Shown here: positions 1-7,608 of the stretch, in pieces
Position numbering within the stretch: position 1 is the first letter of the stretch
How the letters are laid out: each line of letters begins with the position of its first letter
From: a virus
Strand: one strand, 5' to 3'
Virus record (IMG/VR): IMGVR_UViG_3300031857_000181
Coordinates: 1-61,206 of that record
Length of the DNA stretch: 61,206 nt
The notes under the pieces: model-generated
Told to the model about the DNA's origin: nothing
The model's database searches: none
The model's input: the letters and a program-made list of their open reading frames with translations, nothing else
Translations under genes and position numbers: made by a program

Positions 1-1
1 G

Positions 2-100
2 GATAATCACGGAGAACCATTTGATGGTTATATGGAGGATGAAACAATGTTTAATCTAATAAAAGATATTATTGATTATGAACAAAGAACAAATGGATGA
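2..100 (+). CDS. 3' end of a gene cut by the window edge
   Basis: An open frame runs from the left edge to a TGA at 98-100, giving 32 residues ending IDYEQRTNG. Its last 23 bases lie inside the first copy of the gene-start repeat (78-121), so the C-terminal EQRTNG is encoded by the start of another gene read in a different frame. The end of this gene may therefore have been remodelled when the repeat copy arrived. No function can be assigned. Confidence 0.55.
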   Translation, partial: DNHGEPFDGYMEDETMFNLIKDIIDYEQRTNG

Positions 101-121
101 ATTCCTCCAGTTAATTGGGGG
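78..121 (+). repeat. gene-start repeat, copy 1
   Basis: This 44-bp copy differs by one base from the first 44 bases of the gene at 990. It carries the ATG and the codons for MNKEQMDEFLQ, then runs on into a short frame ending at 155. It is a detached 5' end of that gene. Confidence 0.9.
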
Positions 122-151
122 TAATTACATACTTATATATAAAAAAATACT

Positions 152-589
152 ATGAAATTAATAATAAGCGAAGAACAATTTAAAATGATTGTTGAAAATG
201 CAACCATTAAAAACTTAGAAGATTATAAAAAAGGTAAGAGTGGATATTTTGGATATAAAATTGGTAAAAAAGATCCAAATCCTGATGAAATACTGAGTAA
301 GATATCTTCTATTGATGGTTTTTTAGATTTATCATATAGTAAAGTTACTAAATTACCCAATAATTTAAAAGTGCGTGGGTATGTAGCTTTGGACAATACA
401 AAAATTGAAGTACTTCCCAATGGATTTGAAGTTGAAGGCGATTTGTCGTTAACTAATTGTCGTAATCTTATAGATATTCCAAATGATATAATTGTTAACG
501 GTAATTTGGTTTTAAAAGGTAAAAAATTTGAAAAAAAAGAACTTACTAAAAGGTTACCATTTGTTTCAAATATTATAATAATGACTTAA
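152..589 (+). CDS. leader protein with short LPX-type leucine-rich repeats
   Basis: The 145-residue protein starts MKLIISEEQFKMIVEN, the leader seen on many proteins here, with an I-V-E site at residues 13-15. Residues about 50-130 hold three to four 20-residue repeats of the form LP-N-x-L-x-V-x-G-x-L-x-L-x-x-T-x-I, like the short LPX leucine-rich repeats of bacterial effectors. It is a distant relative of the ten paralogues at 9814-16080 but lies alone, inserted between two copies of the gene-start repeat. Binding partner unknown. Confidence 0.85.
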   Translation: MKLIISEEQFKMIVENATIKNLEDYKKGKSGYFGYKIGKKDPNPDEILSKISSIDGFLDLSYSKVTKLPNNLKVRGYVALDNTKIEVLPNGFEVEGDLSLTNCRNLIDIPNDIIVNGNLVLKGKKFEKKELTKRLPFVSNIIIMT

Positions 590-602
590 CAAAACTTCTC
601 TT

Positions 603-652
603 AAACAAATGAACAAAGAACAAATGGATGAATTCCTCCAGTCAATTGGGGG
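603..652 (+). repeat. gene-start repeat, copy 2
   Basis: These 50 bases are identical to 984-1033. They comprise the upstream AAACAAA, the ATG and 14 codons of the gene at 990. In this copy the frame stops at once (TAA at 654-656), so only a 15-residue stub remains. Confidence 0.93.
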
Positions 653-696
653 TTAATAATATATTAATAATAAAACAAAATTTATACCTAATTATT

Positions 697-957
697 ATGG
701 ATCTTACTGGAGCATATAAACACTATAATGAAAGATTAAAAGAAAGATTTAACCTTGAAATTACTTATGATGATTTTTTAAATAAATATGTATTCAAAAG
801 AACATTAAAGAAGAAATATACTGGAAAATATGTGAATTATCTATTTGGTGATGATATGGTAAATGTTTATTATATAACCAAAAAATATGAATACCCTATA
901 ACTGTATATAAATTGGATAGATTTAATAAAGGACGAATATTGTGTGTATTTAATTAA
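697..957 (+). CDS. hypothetical protein, 86 aa
   Basis: I chose the ATG at 697 (MDLTGAYKHYNERLKERF) because the longer frame would begin inside the second repeat copy. The protein is small, tyrosine- and lysine-rich, with no signal peptide, membrane segment or leader. It is bracketed by repeat copies 2 and 3, so it can be read as an inserted cassette. I do not recognise a family. Confidence 0.7.
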   Translation: MDLTGAYKHYNERLKERFNLEITYDDFLNKYVFKRTLKKKYTGKYVNYLFGDDMVNVYYITKKYEYPITVYKLDRFNKGRILCVFN

Positions 958-983
958 ACATAACTAATCTATAACCCACAACA

Positions 984-1033
984 AAACAAATGAACAAAGA
1001 ACAAATGGATGAATTCCTCCAGTCAATTGGGGG
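984..1033 (+). repeat. gene-start repeat, copy 3 (the intact gene start)
   Basis: This is the version attached to a full gene (990-1367) and probably the source of the two partial copies upstream. Confidence 0.93.
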
Positions 1034-1367
1034 ACTTAAAAATGGTTTTAAATTGGAATCAAATCCAATCACAGATTCAGATTTCTTTGAAGTTGATTCA
1101 GGTTGGTTTCCACTAATCAAAGACCTTATCACCGACCTTATTGAACTTGGTTGGAATAAAGAAGTATGTCAAGTTAAAGAAAAGTTCGGAGGACTCAGAT
1201 TTTATATCAATGATGGATCAGATGAAGTATTCAACCGAATTCATAAAGCCGAAAAAGAAAGTTTGACAATTTGTGAAATTACTGGTAAGGTTGGGGAACT
1301 AAGAACCGACATTCCTTGGTTTAGAACATTGTCAGACGAAGAATATCTCAAACTAAAAAATAAATAA
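990..1367 (+). CDS. hypothetical phage protein with GWFPLIKDLI/KFGGLRFY motifs
   Basis: The 125-residue soluble protein has a GWFPLI motif (about 38-44), EKFGGLRFY (about 65-73) and a C-terminal CEITG...W..TLSDEEY stretch. This arrangement recurs in small phage proteins of unknown function; the family impression comes from memory, not a search. Its first 44 bases are duplicated twice upstream. It starts a run of tightly spaced leaderless genes (990-2767) likely transcribed together. Confidence 0.85.
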   Translation: MNKEQMDEFLQSIGGLKNGFKLESNPITDSDFFEVDSGWFPLIKDLITDLIELGWNKEVCQVKEKFGGLRFYINDGSDEVFNRIHKAEKESLTICEITGKVGELRTDIPWFRTLSDEEYLKLKNK

Positions 1368-1369
1368 CC

Positions 1370-1738
1370 ATGAAAAAATTAAAAAAGTTATTTGTTCCTT
1401 GCTCCCAATCACGCCAGTTAAAAGAACTTGGTTTTGATGAACCTTGTTTTGGTATCTTTATTGATGGAAATTTTAATTTAATATTTACAGATAGACAAGT
1501 TAGTGATAAAGTTATTTCAGCACCAACATTCTCACAAGCATTCAAATTTATCCGTGAGAAATATAATCTTATTGGACTAGTTGAGGGTGGTTATGATAAT
1601 GGTAAAAATATATTCACATATGTGATTTGGGAGGGATTCAAAGATATCATCACTGATGATTATTTTGAAACACCAGAAGAAGCTGAATTAAATTGTTTAA
1701 ATGAACTTATAAAAATGTTAAAAGAAAATGGAAAATAA
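1370..1738 (+). CDS. hypothetical phage protein, 122 aa
   Basis: It follows its neighbour by 2 bp. Recognisable stretches are FSQAFKFIREKYNL (about 54-67) and EEAELNCLNELIKML near the C-terminus, a pattern common in small accessory proteins of large phages. No catalytic motif or membrane segment is visible. It overlaps the next gene by 11 bp, which suggests coupled translation. Confidence 0.85.
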   Translation: MKKLKKLFVPCSQSRQLKELGFDEPCFGIFIDGNFNLIFTDRQVSDKVISAPTFSQAFKFIREKYNLIGLVEGGYDNGKNIFTYVIWEGFKDIITDDYFETPEEAELNCLNELIKMLKENGK

Positions 1739-1922
1739 ACAGACAGCTGTAGAATGGTTAGTTAAAAAAATAGAACTTACAGACTTTTGGAAAGAAGAAA
1801 TTCAACAAGCCTTGGAAATGGAAAAGGAGCAACACGAAGAAACATTTGAAGCTGGTTATGGTGATTTATATACATCTTTTGAACAATTTTATTTAGAAAC
1901 ATTGAAATCCAATAACACATGA
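1728..1922 (+). CDS. small phage protein of the TAVEWL type
   Basis: This 64-residue protein has an N-terminal TAVEWLVKKI helix followed by an acidic/basic helix with ALEMEKEQ. It is a paralogue of the next gene, which has TAVEFLVKEL and a MDAFQEGKWD stretch. The type is common in phages of Bacteroidota and its function is unknown. Its 3' end overlaps the next ATG by 4 bp. Confidence 0.85.
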   Translation: MENKQTAVEWLVKKIELTDFWKEEIQQALEMEKEQHEETFEAGYGDLYTSFEQFYLETLKSNNT

Positions 1923-2137
1923 CAGCAGTAGAATTCTTAGTAAAAGAATTATTAAAAAGAAGTGATGTAAAATATATCAATAATTTTAATACTTTAGTTG
2001 AACAAGCAAATCAAATGTTTGAGGAACAGATAATGGATGCCTTTCAAGAAGGTAAGTGGGACTGGAATGATCATTTACAAAATTTCACAATAACAAAAGA
2101 TCCTAAAGAATATTACAACGAAACTTATAAAAAATAG
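1919..2137 (+). CDS. small phage protein, paralogue of the preceding gene
   Basis: The 72 residues begin MTAVEFLVKELLKRSD and include ANQMFEEQIMDAFQEG, matching the helix pattern of the 1728 product. The pair looks like a tandem duplication that has diverged. It is coupled to its neighbour by a 4-bp ATGA overlap. Confidence 0.85.
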   Translation: MTAVEFLVKELLKRSDVKYINNFNTLVEQANQMFEEQIMDAFQEGKWDWNDHLQNFTITKDPKEYYNETYKK

Positions 2138-2142
2138 ATAAT

Positions 2143-2565
2143 ATGAATTCATTAAAATGGTTACAATCACAATTGGAAAACAATTACGGAAACCCAGACC
2201 AATGTGAAATAGAATGGAAAGACCTAGACAAACTATTCAAACAAGCTGAAAAATTTGACACCTTAAAAGGAAAAATATTTGAAGTCACAGAAGAACATCT
2301 AAAGTTACTTAAACATTCTCATGTTATGTGGAGAGCGTCAGAATATGGAGCACCAATGATTGATCCCAAACGACCTTATGGTAATACCTCAGTAGAATCC
2401 GATATAGCGGAAATATTGGGGTGGGAGGAATTAGATAGTCAAAGAGCTGAAAAACTTCACAGAGAACTTGAAATAGTCCTTCAGATAGTACTAGTAACAC
2501 AAACATTTCAAATAGGTATATATTACCTCGAAAATGAATATACAACAGACTGGATAAAATTATAA
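2143..2565 (+). CDS. hypothetical protein, 140 aa
   Basis: A soluble protein with LKGKIFEVTEEHLKLLKHSHVMW (start about residue 46) and an LHRELEIVLQIVL helix near the C-terminus. It carries no leader. The spacing (5 bp before, 1 bp after) places it in the same operon as 1370-2767. Function unknown. Confidence 0.85.
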   Translation: MNSLKWLQSQLENNYGNPDQCEIEWKDLDKLFKQAEKFDTLKGKIFEVTEEHLKLLKHSHVMWRASEYGAPMIDPKRPYGNTSVESDIAEILGWEELDSQRAEKLHRELEIVLQIVLVTQTFQIGIYYLENEYTTDWIKL

Positions 2566-2566
2566 T

Positions 2567-2767
2567 ATGATATTAGCACAAGTAATTTTTTTAATACACG
2601 ATATCAATGATAAGGAAATATACCTACCATTCCCCCCAAGAAAAGGTGAAACATTTGTATTCCCATTTGTAAAAACAGGTATAATGGATTTCAAAATCAA
2701 AGACATTGAATGGGTATTTGATGAATGTAATAAGTTCACCAAGATTAGAGTTTATTTGGAAGATTAA
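2567..2767 (+). CDS. hypothetical protein, 66 aa
   Basis: A small beta-rich protein (MILAQVIFLIHDIND..., ...PFPPRKGETFVFPF). No motif is recognised. It is the last gene of the run that starts at 990. The spacing to the next gene (57 bp) contains a TATTTATTA box. Confidence 0.75.
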   Translation: MILAQVIFLIHDINDKEIYLPFPPRKGETFVFPFVKTGIMDFKIKDIEWVFDECNKFTKIRVYLED

Positions 2768-2800
2768 AAAAAAGTAAATAGAAAATAGATGTGTTAATGA

Positions 2801-2809
2801 TATTTATTA
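2801..2809 (+). promoter_or_regulatory. TATTTATTA box (late-promoter candidate)
   Basis: A 9-base box 15 nt before the ATG at 2825. The same box in the same orientation precedes at least fifteen other genes here. Confidence 0.5.
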
Positions 2810-2824
2810 TTAAAATACACATCT

Positions 2825-3106
2825 ATGAAAAAAAAGTACTTCTTCATTGAAATGTTCAAAGACCAAAATGACATCAACGAAAAATCTGTTGTTGGTTTCA
2901 TTTCCTTTATGATGATGGTCATTGCGATGGGTGTTGATATTGTTACAGGTATCACTGGAAAAGAATTGTTAATCAATCAATTCATCTTCGATGGATTTAT
3001 GTATCTAACAATTGCTTCATTCGGTATTGCTTCAGTTGACAAATGGATTGTTTCCAAAAGAGGAGACAAATCAGAAACACCATCAGATCCAACATTACCA
3101 ATGTAA
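2825..3106 (+). CDS. small two-helix membrane protein (holin-like candidate)
   Basis: The 93-residue protein has hydrophobic segments at about 24-42 (VVGFISFMMMVIAMGVDIV) and 54-70, then a short charged tail. A basic/aromatic N-terminus precedes the first segment. Size and topology fit a holin, and a similar two-segment protein occurs at 43209. No lysis gene adjoins it, so holin is only a possibility. It has a TATTTATTA box upstream and a terminator downstream. Confidence 0.75.
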   Translation: MKKKYFFIEMFKDQNDINEKSVVGFISFMMMVIAMGVDIVTGITGKELLINQFIFDGFMYLTIASFGIASVDKWIVSKRGDKSETPSDPTLPM

Positions 3107-3130
3107 AAACAAAAAAAAACAACATTAGTG

Positions 3131-3161
3131 AAGGTGATAGGTTTATCTTATCACCTTTTTT
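3131..3161 (+). terminator. Rho-independent terminator
   Basis: AAGGTGATA (3131-3139) pairs with TATCACCTT (3149-3157), followed by T residues. It ends the 2825 transcript. Confidence 0.85.
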
Positions 3162-3163
3162 AA

Positions 3164-3172
3164 TATTTATTA
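3164..3172 (+). promoter_or_regulatory. TATTTATTA box before the leader operon
   Basis: The box lies only 3 nt before the ATG at 3176, closer than elsewhere. Either the mRNA is leaderless or a downstream start is used. Confidence 0.4.
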
Positions 3173-3175
3173 GTT

Positions 3176-3937
3176 ATGAAACTACATGAACAAATAAATA
3201 GAATACAAGAAATGATGGATAAAATCACCAATGAGGATTTTACCGATTATGGGGATATATCAAATCCTGACAAACTTGAAAAGGATTTTAATAAGTACAT
3301 CTCAACCCAAAACCCAAGAGGTGTTGGAAAAATACATCAAAGTATTGGGGATAATTTATCTGACACAATCAAAGTTCTTAAAAATGATTTTGGGTTTGAT
3401 AAAATTGAATATGCTGGTGAAGGACATTTCGGAATGGCATTCATTGTTAATGATGACAAGATACTCAAATTAACTAACAATGAAGACGAAATCAGAGGAA
3501 TTAAAAAAGTATTAAATAAAGATATTCCTGGTGTAATACATTATTATGATATAAAATACTATCCTGACTCAAATGTCTACGCTATTCTTATGGATAAAGT
3601 TGATTTATTATCACCAGAAGAGGAAACCGTTTATACCACAATGTATAATGAAGGATCAACCTTTTCTGATTCCGATTTTTGGGATGAATATGACGATGAT
3701 GATGAAATAAGAGATGAATTAATTGATAAATTACAAGATAGATTACAAAATCCTGAAGAAGAAGATGAACTTGAGTCTTATGACTTGGATTATGATGAAA
3801 TTGTTAATTATATCGAAAAATATAGAGAACTACTTAATAAACTTGAAGAAAATGGAGTACCAACAGCTGATTTACACGGAGGAAATATCGGAGTAAAAGA
3901 TGGAGAATTAATCCATTTTGATGTAATGGATTTTTAA
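3176..3937 (+). CDS. leader protein with a protein-kinase-like fold
   Basis: The 253-residue protein begins MKLHEQINRIQEMMDK, an amphipathic leader with I-Q-E at 10-12. The body shows a kinase-like order: glycine loop GEGHFGMAF (81-89), lysine in ILKLT (K98), acidic helix (E102-E105), hinge region about 136-141, catalytic-loop-like ADLHGGNIGV (D232, N237) and HFDV with D249 at the very C-terminus. An acidic insertion spans about 145-205. The chain stops right after the metal-binding Asp, so there is no C-lobe beyond it: a minimal kinase or a kinase-derived fold. I infer head-packaged cargo. Substrate unknown. Confidence 0.75.
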   Translation: MKLHEQINRIQEMMDKITNEDFTDYGDISNPDKLEKDFNKYISTQNPRGVGKIHQSIGDNLSDTIKVLKNDFGFDKIEYAGEGHFGMAFIVNDDKILKLTNNEDEIRGIKKVLNKDIPGVIHYYDIKYYPDSNVYAILMDKVDLLSPEEETVYTTMYNEGSTFSDSDFWDEYDDDDEIRDELIDKLQDRLQNPEEEDELESYDLDYDEIVNYIEKYRELLNKLEENGVPTADLHGGNIGVKDGELIHFDVMDF

Positions 3938-3948
3938 ATATTAATAAT

Positions 3949-4392
3949 ATGAAACTACAAGAACAAATACAAAGAATACAAGAAATGATGGGAAATAATA
4001 ACCCAAACTTTCAAAATGAAGCCTCTGACAAGTCTTTGGTTATGCAAAATAAGTATAATGAAGAAATTGAAAAAACACAACTTTACAATTATCTATTGAA
4101 TAGATATGAAATTCAAGAAATAGATGGTAGATATAAATTATTTGATAAAATTGATAATCGAAGTTATTTTACAAATAATAATCAATCAAATAAAACTATT
4201 GACTCGTTAATTTGGAATGTGGGGTTTGAAATAGACAAAATGGGTGAAAAAGAACTAATAAAAATATTCAAGTCATTTTGTAAAAAAATTAATTTGAATT
4301 GGGATTGTGATAGAGATAAAGAAACTATGTTTAATATGATGATTAGACAAGTGGTACACTACTTTTTTTTAAAAATTAGAAAAGAAATTTAA
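3949..4392 (+). CDS. leader protein, 147 aa, unknown body
   Basis: The leader MKLQEQIQRIQEMMGN matches those at 3176, 4394 and 4648. The remaining 130 residues are charged and helical with no motif I know. It sits 11 bp after the kinase-like gene and 1 bp before the next. Confidence 0.85.
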   Translation: MKLQEQIQRIQEMMGNNNPNFQNEASDKSLVMQNKYNEEIEKTQLYNYLLNRYEIQEIDGRYKLFDKIDNRSYFTNNNQSNKTIDSLIWNVGFEIDKMGEKELIKIFKSFCKKINLNWDCDRDKETMFNMMIRQVVHYFFLKIRKEI

Positions 4393-4393
4393 T

Positions 4394-4648
4394 ATGAACC
4401 TACAAGAACAATTAAATAGAATACAGGAAATGATGGGACTTATTATGGAGGATAAGACAATAACTTGTAAATGTGATCATTCTTGGAAATTATCTGATGG
4501 TGGGAATGACCCATATTTATGTCATAAGTGTGGTCACGATAACTCAAAGACAGAATTAACCGAAAAATGCTGGACAGGTTATACACAAAAAGGAATGAAA
4601 ACAATGTTCGGAAAAAGATACCCTAATTGTGTTAAAAAAACAAAATGA
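4394..4648 (+). CDS. leader protein with zinc ribbon and PNC tail
   Basis: After the leader MNLQEQLNRIQEMMG, the 84-residue protein has a zinc-ribbon-like CKCDH...CHKCGHD (about 25-49). A tail CWTGYTQKG..., ending GKRYPNCVKKTK, follows. A C-terminal CW-x-GY...PNC element of this type occurs on several phage proteins, possibly as a small capsid or packaging module. It overlaps the following ATG. Confidence 0.8.
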   Translation: MNLQEQLNRIQEMMGLIMEDKTITCKCDHSWKLSDGGNDPYLCHKCGHDNSKTELTEKCWTGYTQKGMKTMFGKRYPNCVKKTK

Positions 4649-5127
4649 TGAACCTACAAGAACAATTAAATAGAATACAGGAAATGATGGGGATAGATTC
4701 CGATAATGAAAAACGACACATTGATTGGAGTTCCTCCAAGATTGTAAAAAGAAATCCTGATTCCACCATCATATACCTGTCACCTGAAAAAGTATTGGGA
4801 AGAGTGGGAAAAGATATGGGTTCAGGATTTGATATTAGAAATCAAGGTGTTAGAATTGGTGATAGATTGGAAAAAGCTAAAGAATGGTTGAAAAATCGTG
4901 AAATCTCCACATACCAAGCAACGATGTTATATGTTGAACCTTGGTATTATGGTGATGATAATCAAATACATTATTATGATGAGCCCAAAATAGGAATATC
5001 AGATGGAAGACACAGATTACTAGCTGCTTATCAATTAGGTATTGAAGAATTTCCCTTTGAAATATTTAATAGGGATGAAGAACAACAAATAAAAGATGTG
5101 GAATACTTGGAATCAAATTTAAAATGA
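4645..5127 (+). CDS. leader protein with ParB/sulfiredoxin-like domain
   Basis: The start is ATGATG, so either M1 (4645) or M2 (4648) may be used; the leader MNLQEQLNRIQEMMG follows. Near residues 118-133 is ISDGRHRLLAAYQLGI, the signature of the ParB-like nuclease/sulfiredoxin fold. Upstream, YLSPEKVLGRVG fits the first strand and helix. Such domains act as DNA-binding CTPases, nucleases or kinases, and which applies is not evident. It overlaps both neighbours by 4 bp. Confidence 0.8.
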   Translation: MMNLQEQLNRIQEMMGIDSDNEKRHIDWSSSKIVKRNPDSTIIYLSPEKVLGRVGKDMGSGFDIRNQGVRIGDRLEKAKEWLKNREISTYQATMLYVEPWYYGDDNQIHYYDEPKIGISDGRHRLLAAYQLGIEEFPFEIFNRDEEQQIKDVEYLESNLK

Positions 5128-5789
5128 AAATAATAATATCAGAACAACAATTAAAGAATATCATTACAGAAGGGAGATATAGTCAAACCGTAAGACAAAT
5201 CAGCATGGATATAATGAAGGAAGTTATGACATTTATCAAAAGCGATGATGAAGATATGGAATGGGAGGATAGTTATACCCAAGAGACATTTCATGGTGAA
5301 GATGATGAAGAAATATTTAGTGTTAAACTTAATCTCATAAAGAATGATTCCGATTTACCTTTTGATATTGACGCAGCATATGATTTTGATGATGAAGAGG
5401 AATACATTAATTATTTAGAATTCAATGTTGATATCAACCCTGACTTATTCGTTGACAAACAAATTAATAAGTTTTTAGCTGAACTGAAAGATGCGATTAG
5501 ACATGAAATAGAACATTTATATCAATCTGAAAATCCTAATAAAAGAGTTAAACATAAAAAATCATCAACACTGGCACAAGAAGTATTAACGCCAAGAGAA
5601 CTACCAGCATATATCCAAGGTTTTTATACCCAAGCCAAAACAAGAAAAATGTATATGGATGATGTTATTGATGAATGGGCGGAAGAAAGAAAAAACAATT
5701 TCAAAAACAAAAAAGAAATAGATAAAGTTAAAAATAAATTAATCGAATTCGGAAAGAAATTATTACCGCAAGCAAAATGGAAAAACTAA
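5124..5789 (+). CDS. leader protein with HExxH zinc metalloprotease motif
   Basis: The leader MKIIISEQQLKNIITEG (I-T-E at 14-16) is followed by an acidic region and AIRHEIEHLYQ, with H127, E128 and H131. TPRELPAYIQ follows at about 156-165, where E159 could be the third zinc ligand. The gene at 23258 has the same order, HELKH then RPTELAAQIQ, so the two define one zincin type. I infer delivered protease cargo. Target unknown. It overlaps the next gene by 13 bp. Confidence 0.75.
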   Translation: MKIIISEQQLKNIITEGRYSQTVRQISMDIMKEVMTFIKSDDEDMEWEDSYTQETFHGEDDEEIFSVKLNLIKNDSDLPFDIDAAYDFDDEEEYINYLEFNVDINPDLFVDKQINKFLAELKDAIRHEIEHLYQSENPNKRVKHKKSSTLAQEVLTPRELPAYIQGFYTQAKTRKMYMDDVIDEWAEERKNNFKNKKEIDKVKNKLIEFGKKLLPQAKWKN

Positions 5790-6112
5790 TTAGAAGAATA
5801 TTGAGGGAAGAATTATTAAATGAATCAAATTTTTTTCGTAGAAGAATTGATTTAGACGAGTTTGAAAGATTACTTCCACTTAACGCACAACAAGTATTTT
5901 ACGAAACAAGAAATGTATTTAACGAAACAAGAAGTTACCAACAATTTAAATATGAATTAACTTTAAGAGCCGTGGAAGCAATAATGTGGAATGACTATGA
6001 ACTTGGGTGGGAAGATTTACCAGAACAAGAAGAAATTGATTTTGTTACTGAACTATCGGATATGTTTGAGAAAACAATTAAGCGACTATATAAAATCTAC
6101 CGTAATAAATAA
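5777..6112 (+). CDS. leader protein of the FRRRI family
   Basis: It begins MEKLIRRILREELLNES, a different leader class (L-R-E). The body, with FFRRRIDLDEFERL, then AVEAIMW and a C-terminal helix, resembles the three minus-strand paralogues at 8149, 8508 and 8858, which carry the MKIIITESQ leader. The same body on two leader types argues that leaders are swappable modules. Function unknown. Confidence 0.85.
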   Translation: MEKLIRRILREELLNESNFFRRRIDLDEFERLLPLNAQQVFYETRNVFNETRSYQQFKYELTLRAVEAIMWNDYELGWEDLPEQEEIDFVTELSDMFEKTIKRLYKIYRNK

Positions 6113-6459
6113 TGAACTTACAAGAATCCATAAGAAGAATATTGAGGGAAGAACAAAATAAAAAAGTGGACTTAACCCCATTATTTAAAAAACTATTAAA
6201 TAGAGAAATCGTTAAAGAAAACTCAGACATTTTGTGTGGGATTGAAGTTGTACATCCTGATAACAGAGAAAGTCTCATAGGAAATAAATTTGATAGATAT
6301 AAAATAACATTCATATTTATTGGTGATCCGAGATATCAAACATTGGTAATTAGAGATAGATATGAAACAATAATGAACGAAGCTTGGGATATAATCTATA
6401 GTTATACTTCACAAGCCGTTGACATGTACTCCAAAACTGTAAAATCCTGTAATGAATAA
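6112..6459 (+). CDS. leader protein, 115 aa, unknown body
   Basis: The leader MNLQESIRRILREEQ is nearly the same as that of the preceding gene, with a one-base stop/start overlap. The body has alternating beta strands and a C-terminal helix. No family recognised. Confidence 0.85.
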   Translation: MNLQESIRRILREEQNKKVDLTPLFKKLLNREIVKENSDILCGIEVVHPDNRESLIGNKFDRYKITFIFIGDPRYQTLVIRDRYETIMNEAWDIIYSYTSQAVDMYSKTVKSCNE

Positions 6460-7213
6460 TATAGAACAAACAATCAAAAGAATATTAATGGAGTCTCATA
6501 TACCTCCACCAATTTATCTTAGAAGAAGATTCTCAGAGGATGAATTAAATAAAATATTCAGAGATTCTGTTGACTATGTTCTTCAAAGTGAAGGATATAA
6601 ACATTTGGCGTTAAAAAGAAAAAAAGAAGTTGTCGCCGCTTATATGATGGATGATTTACATCCAGTACTTTCAAATAGTGGTACACAAGATTTTAATTAT
6701 GATGAAATATTTAATTACCTTGTTCATTACTATTCACCAAAAATAGAAAAAGTTTTGAATTTAAACGAACAAGTTGACAACTCAGCAAAAATCAAATTAA
6801 AAAAAATAATTGATAACCAAGGACTTCTTGATGTAATTAGAGCATTAGGATTAGAAAAAGTTTCAAAAATACTTCAATTAGAACCAATAGACATTGCTAG
6901 AGAATATTTTGAAAATAAAGTTTACTCCATACATGATTTTGGTGTCCGTACAGGATCATATGATTTCAGGTTCAAAATAACTGATATTATACGAAATGAA
7001 GGTGATGATGATACATGGTATGTATATGTAAAAATAGTAAATGGTACAGTTGATATAGATGGTGATGAAACATATGATTTATGGGATTCTGATTTATGGG
7101 AACAAGACTGGTGGTGGGAAATACAAAATGAAATTGGTGATATACTTTTCGATATATTATTTATAGTCAAGGGTGGAAACGCAGAAATAGAAATAGTACA
7201 CAACTTAAAATGA
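6452..7213 (+). CDS. leader protein, 253 aa, FRRRI-like N-terminal part plus acidic domain
   Basis: It begins MNNIEQTIKRILMES (L-M-E). Residues about 18-105 (IYLRRRFSEDELNKIF...) resemble the FRRRI family. The rest includes EYFENKVYSIHDFG and a tryptophan-rich acidic stretch (DLWDSDLWEQDWWWE). A second leader-like segment, LNLNEQVD, lies between the two parts, as if two cargo bodies were fused. Function unknown. Confidence 0.85.
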   Translation: MNNIEQTIKRILMESHIPPPIYLRRRFSEDELNKIFRDSVDYVLQSEGYKHLALKRKKEVVAAYMMDDLHPVLSNSGTQDFNYDEIFNYLVHYYSPKIEKVLNLNEQVDNSAKIKLKKIIDNQGLLDVIRALGLEKVSKILQLEPIDIAREYFENKVYSIHDFGVRTGSYDFRFKITDIIRNEGDDDTWYVYVKIVNGTVDIDGDETYDLWDSDLWEQDWWWEIQNEIGDILFDILFIVKGGNAEIEIVHNLK

Positions 7214-7608
7214 AAATACAAGATACACTAAAACAAATACTAAAAGAAGAATTATCTGAAGAGATAAAGGCTAACGAAGCCTACTCAGATTATAACTCAA
7301 TCAAAACAATTGTTGATGGAAAAAGAGATGTTGCATTTGTCAAAAAATCAACATACATCTATCTGTTAAGCAAATACCATGGACTCAAAGTAATTAAAGT
7401 TCCAAATTCAGATAATTATATCATTTATAAAAAAGGTGCAGAAGATCAAGCAAATGAACTTCTAAACATTGCAAACAAATATGGTGGATTTCTACACTGG
7501 CAAGCAACTGATGAAGACTCAAGAAGAATCGGACAACTACTAGGATATAATCAAGAGGATATAGAAGATTACATTAAGAACCGTAAGAAAAATAAACCTG
7601 AAGATTAA
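7210..7608 (+). CDS. leader protein, 132 aa, unknown body
   Basis: The leader MKIQDTLKQILKEELSEE carries L-K-E. The body has a DVAFVKKSTYIYLLSKYHGLKV segment and a C-terminal helix rich in D and K. It is the last gene of the plus-strand leader operon and meets the minus-strand operon tail to tail, overlapping it by 4 bp. Confidence 0.85.
   Translation: MKIQDTLKQILKEELSEEIKANEAYSDYNSIKTIVDGKRDVAFVKKSTYIYLLSKYHGLKVIKVPNSDNYIIYKKGAEDQANELLNIANKYGGFLHWQATDEDSRRIGQLLGYNQEDIEDYIKNRKKNKPED

Noticed and set aside
628-696. Upstream extension of the 697 gene
   Set aside because: The extension would start inside the second gene-start repeat and encode non-conserved residues; the ATG at 697 is a better start.
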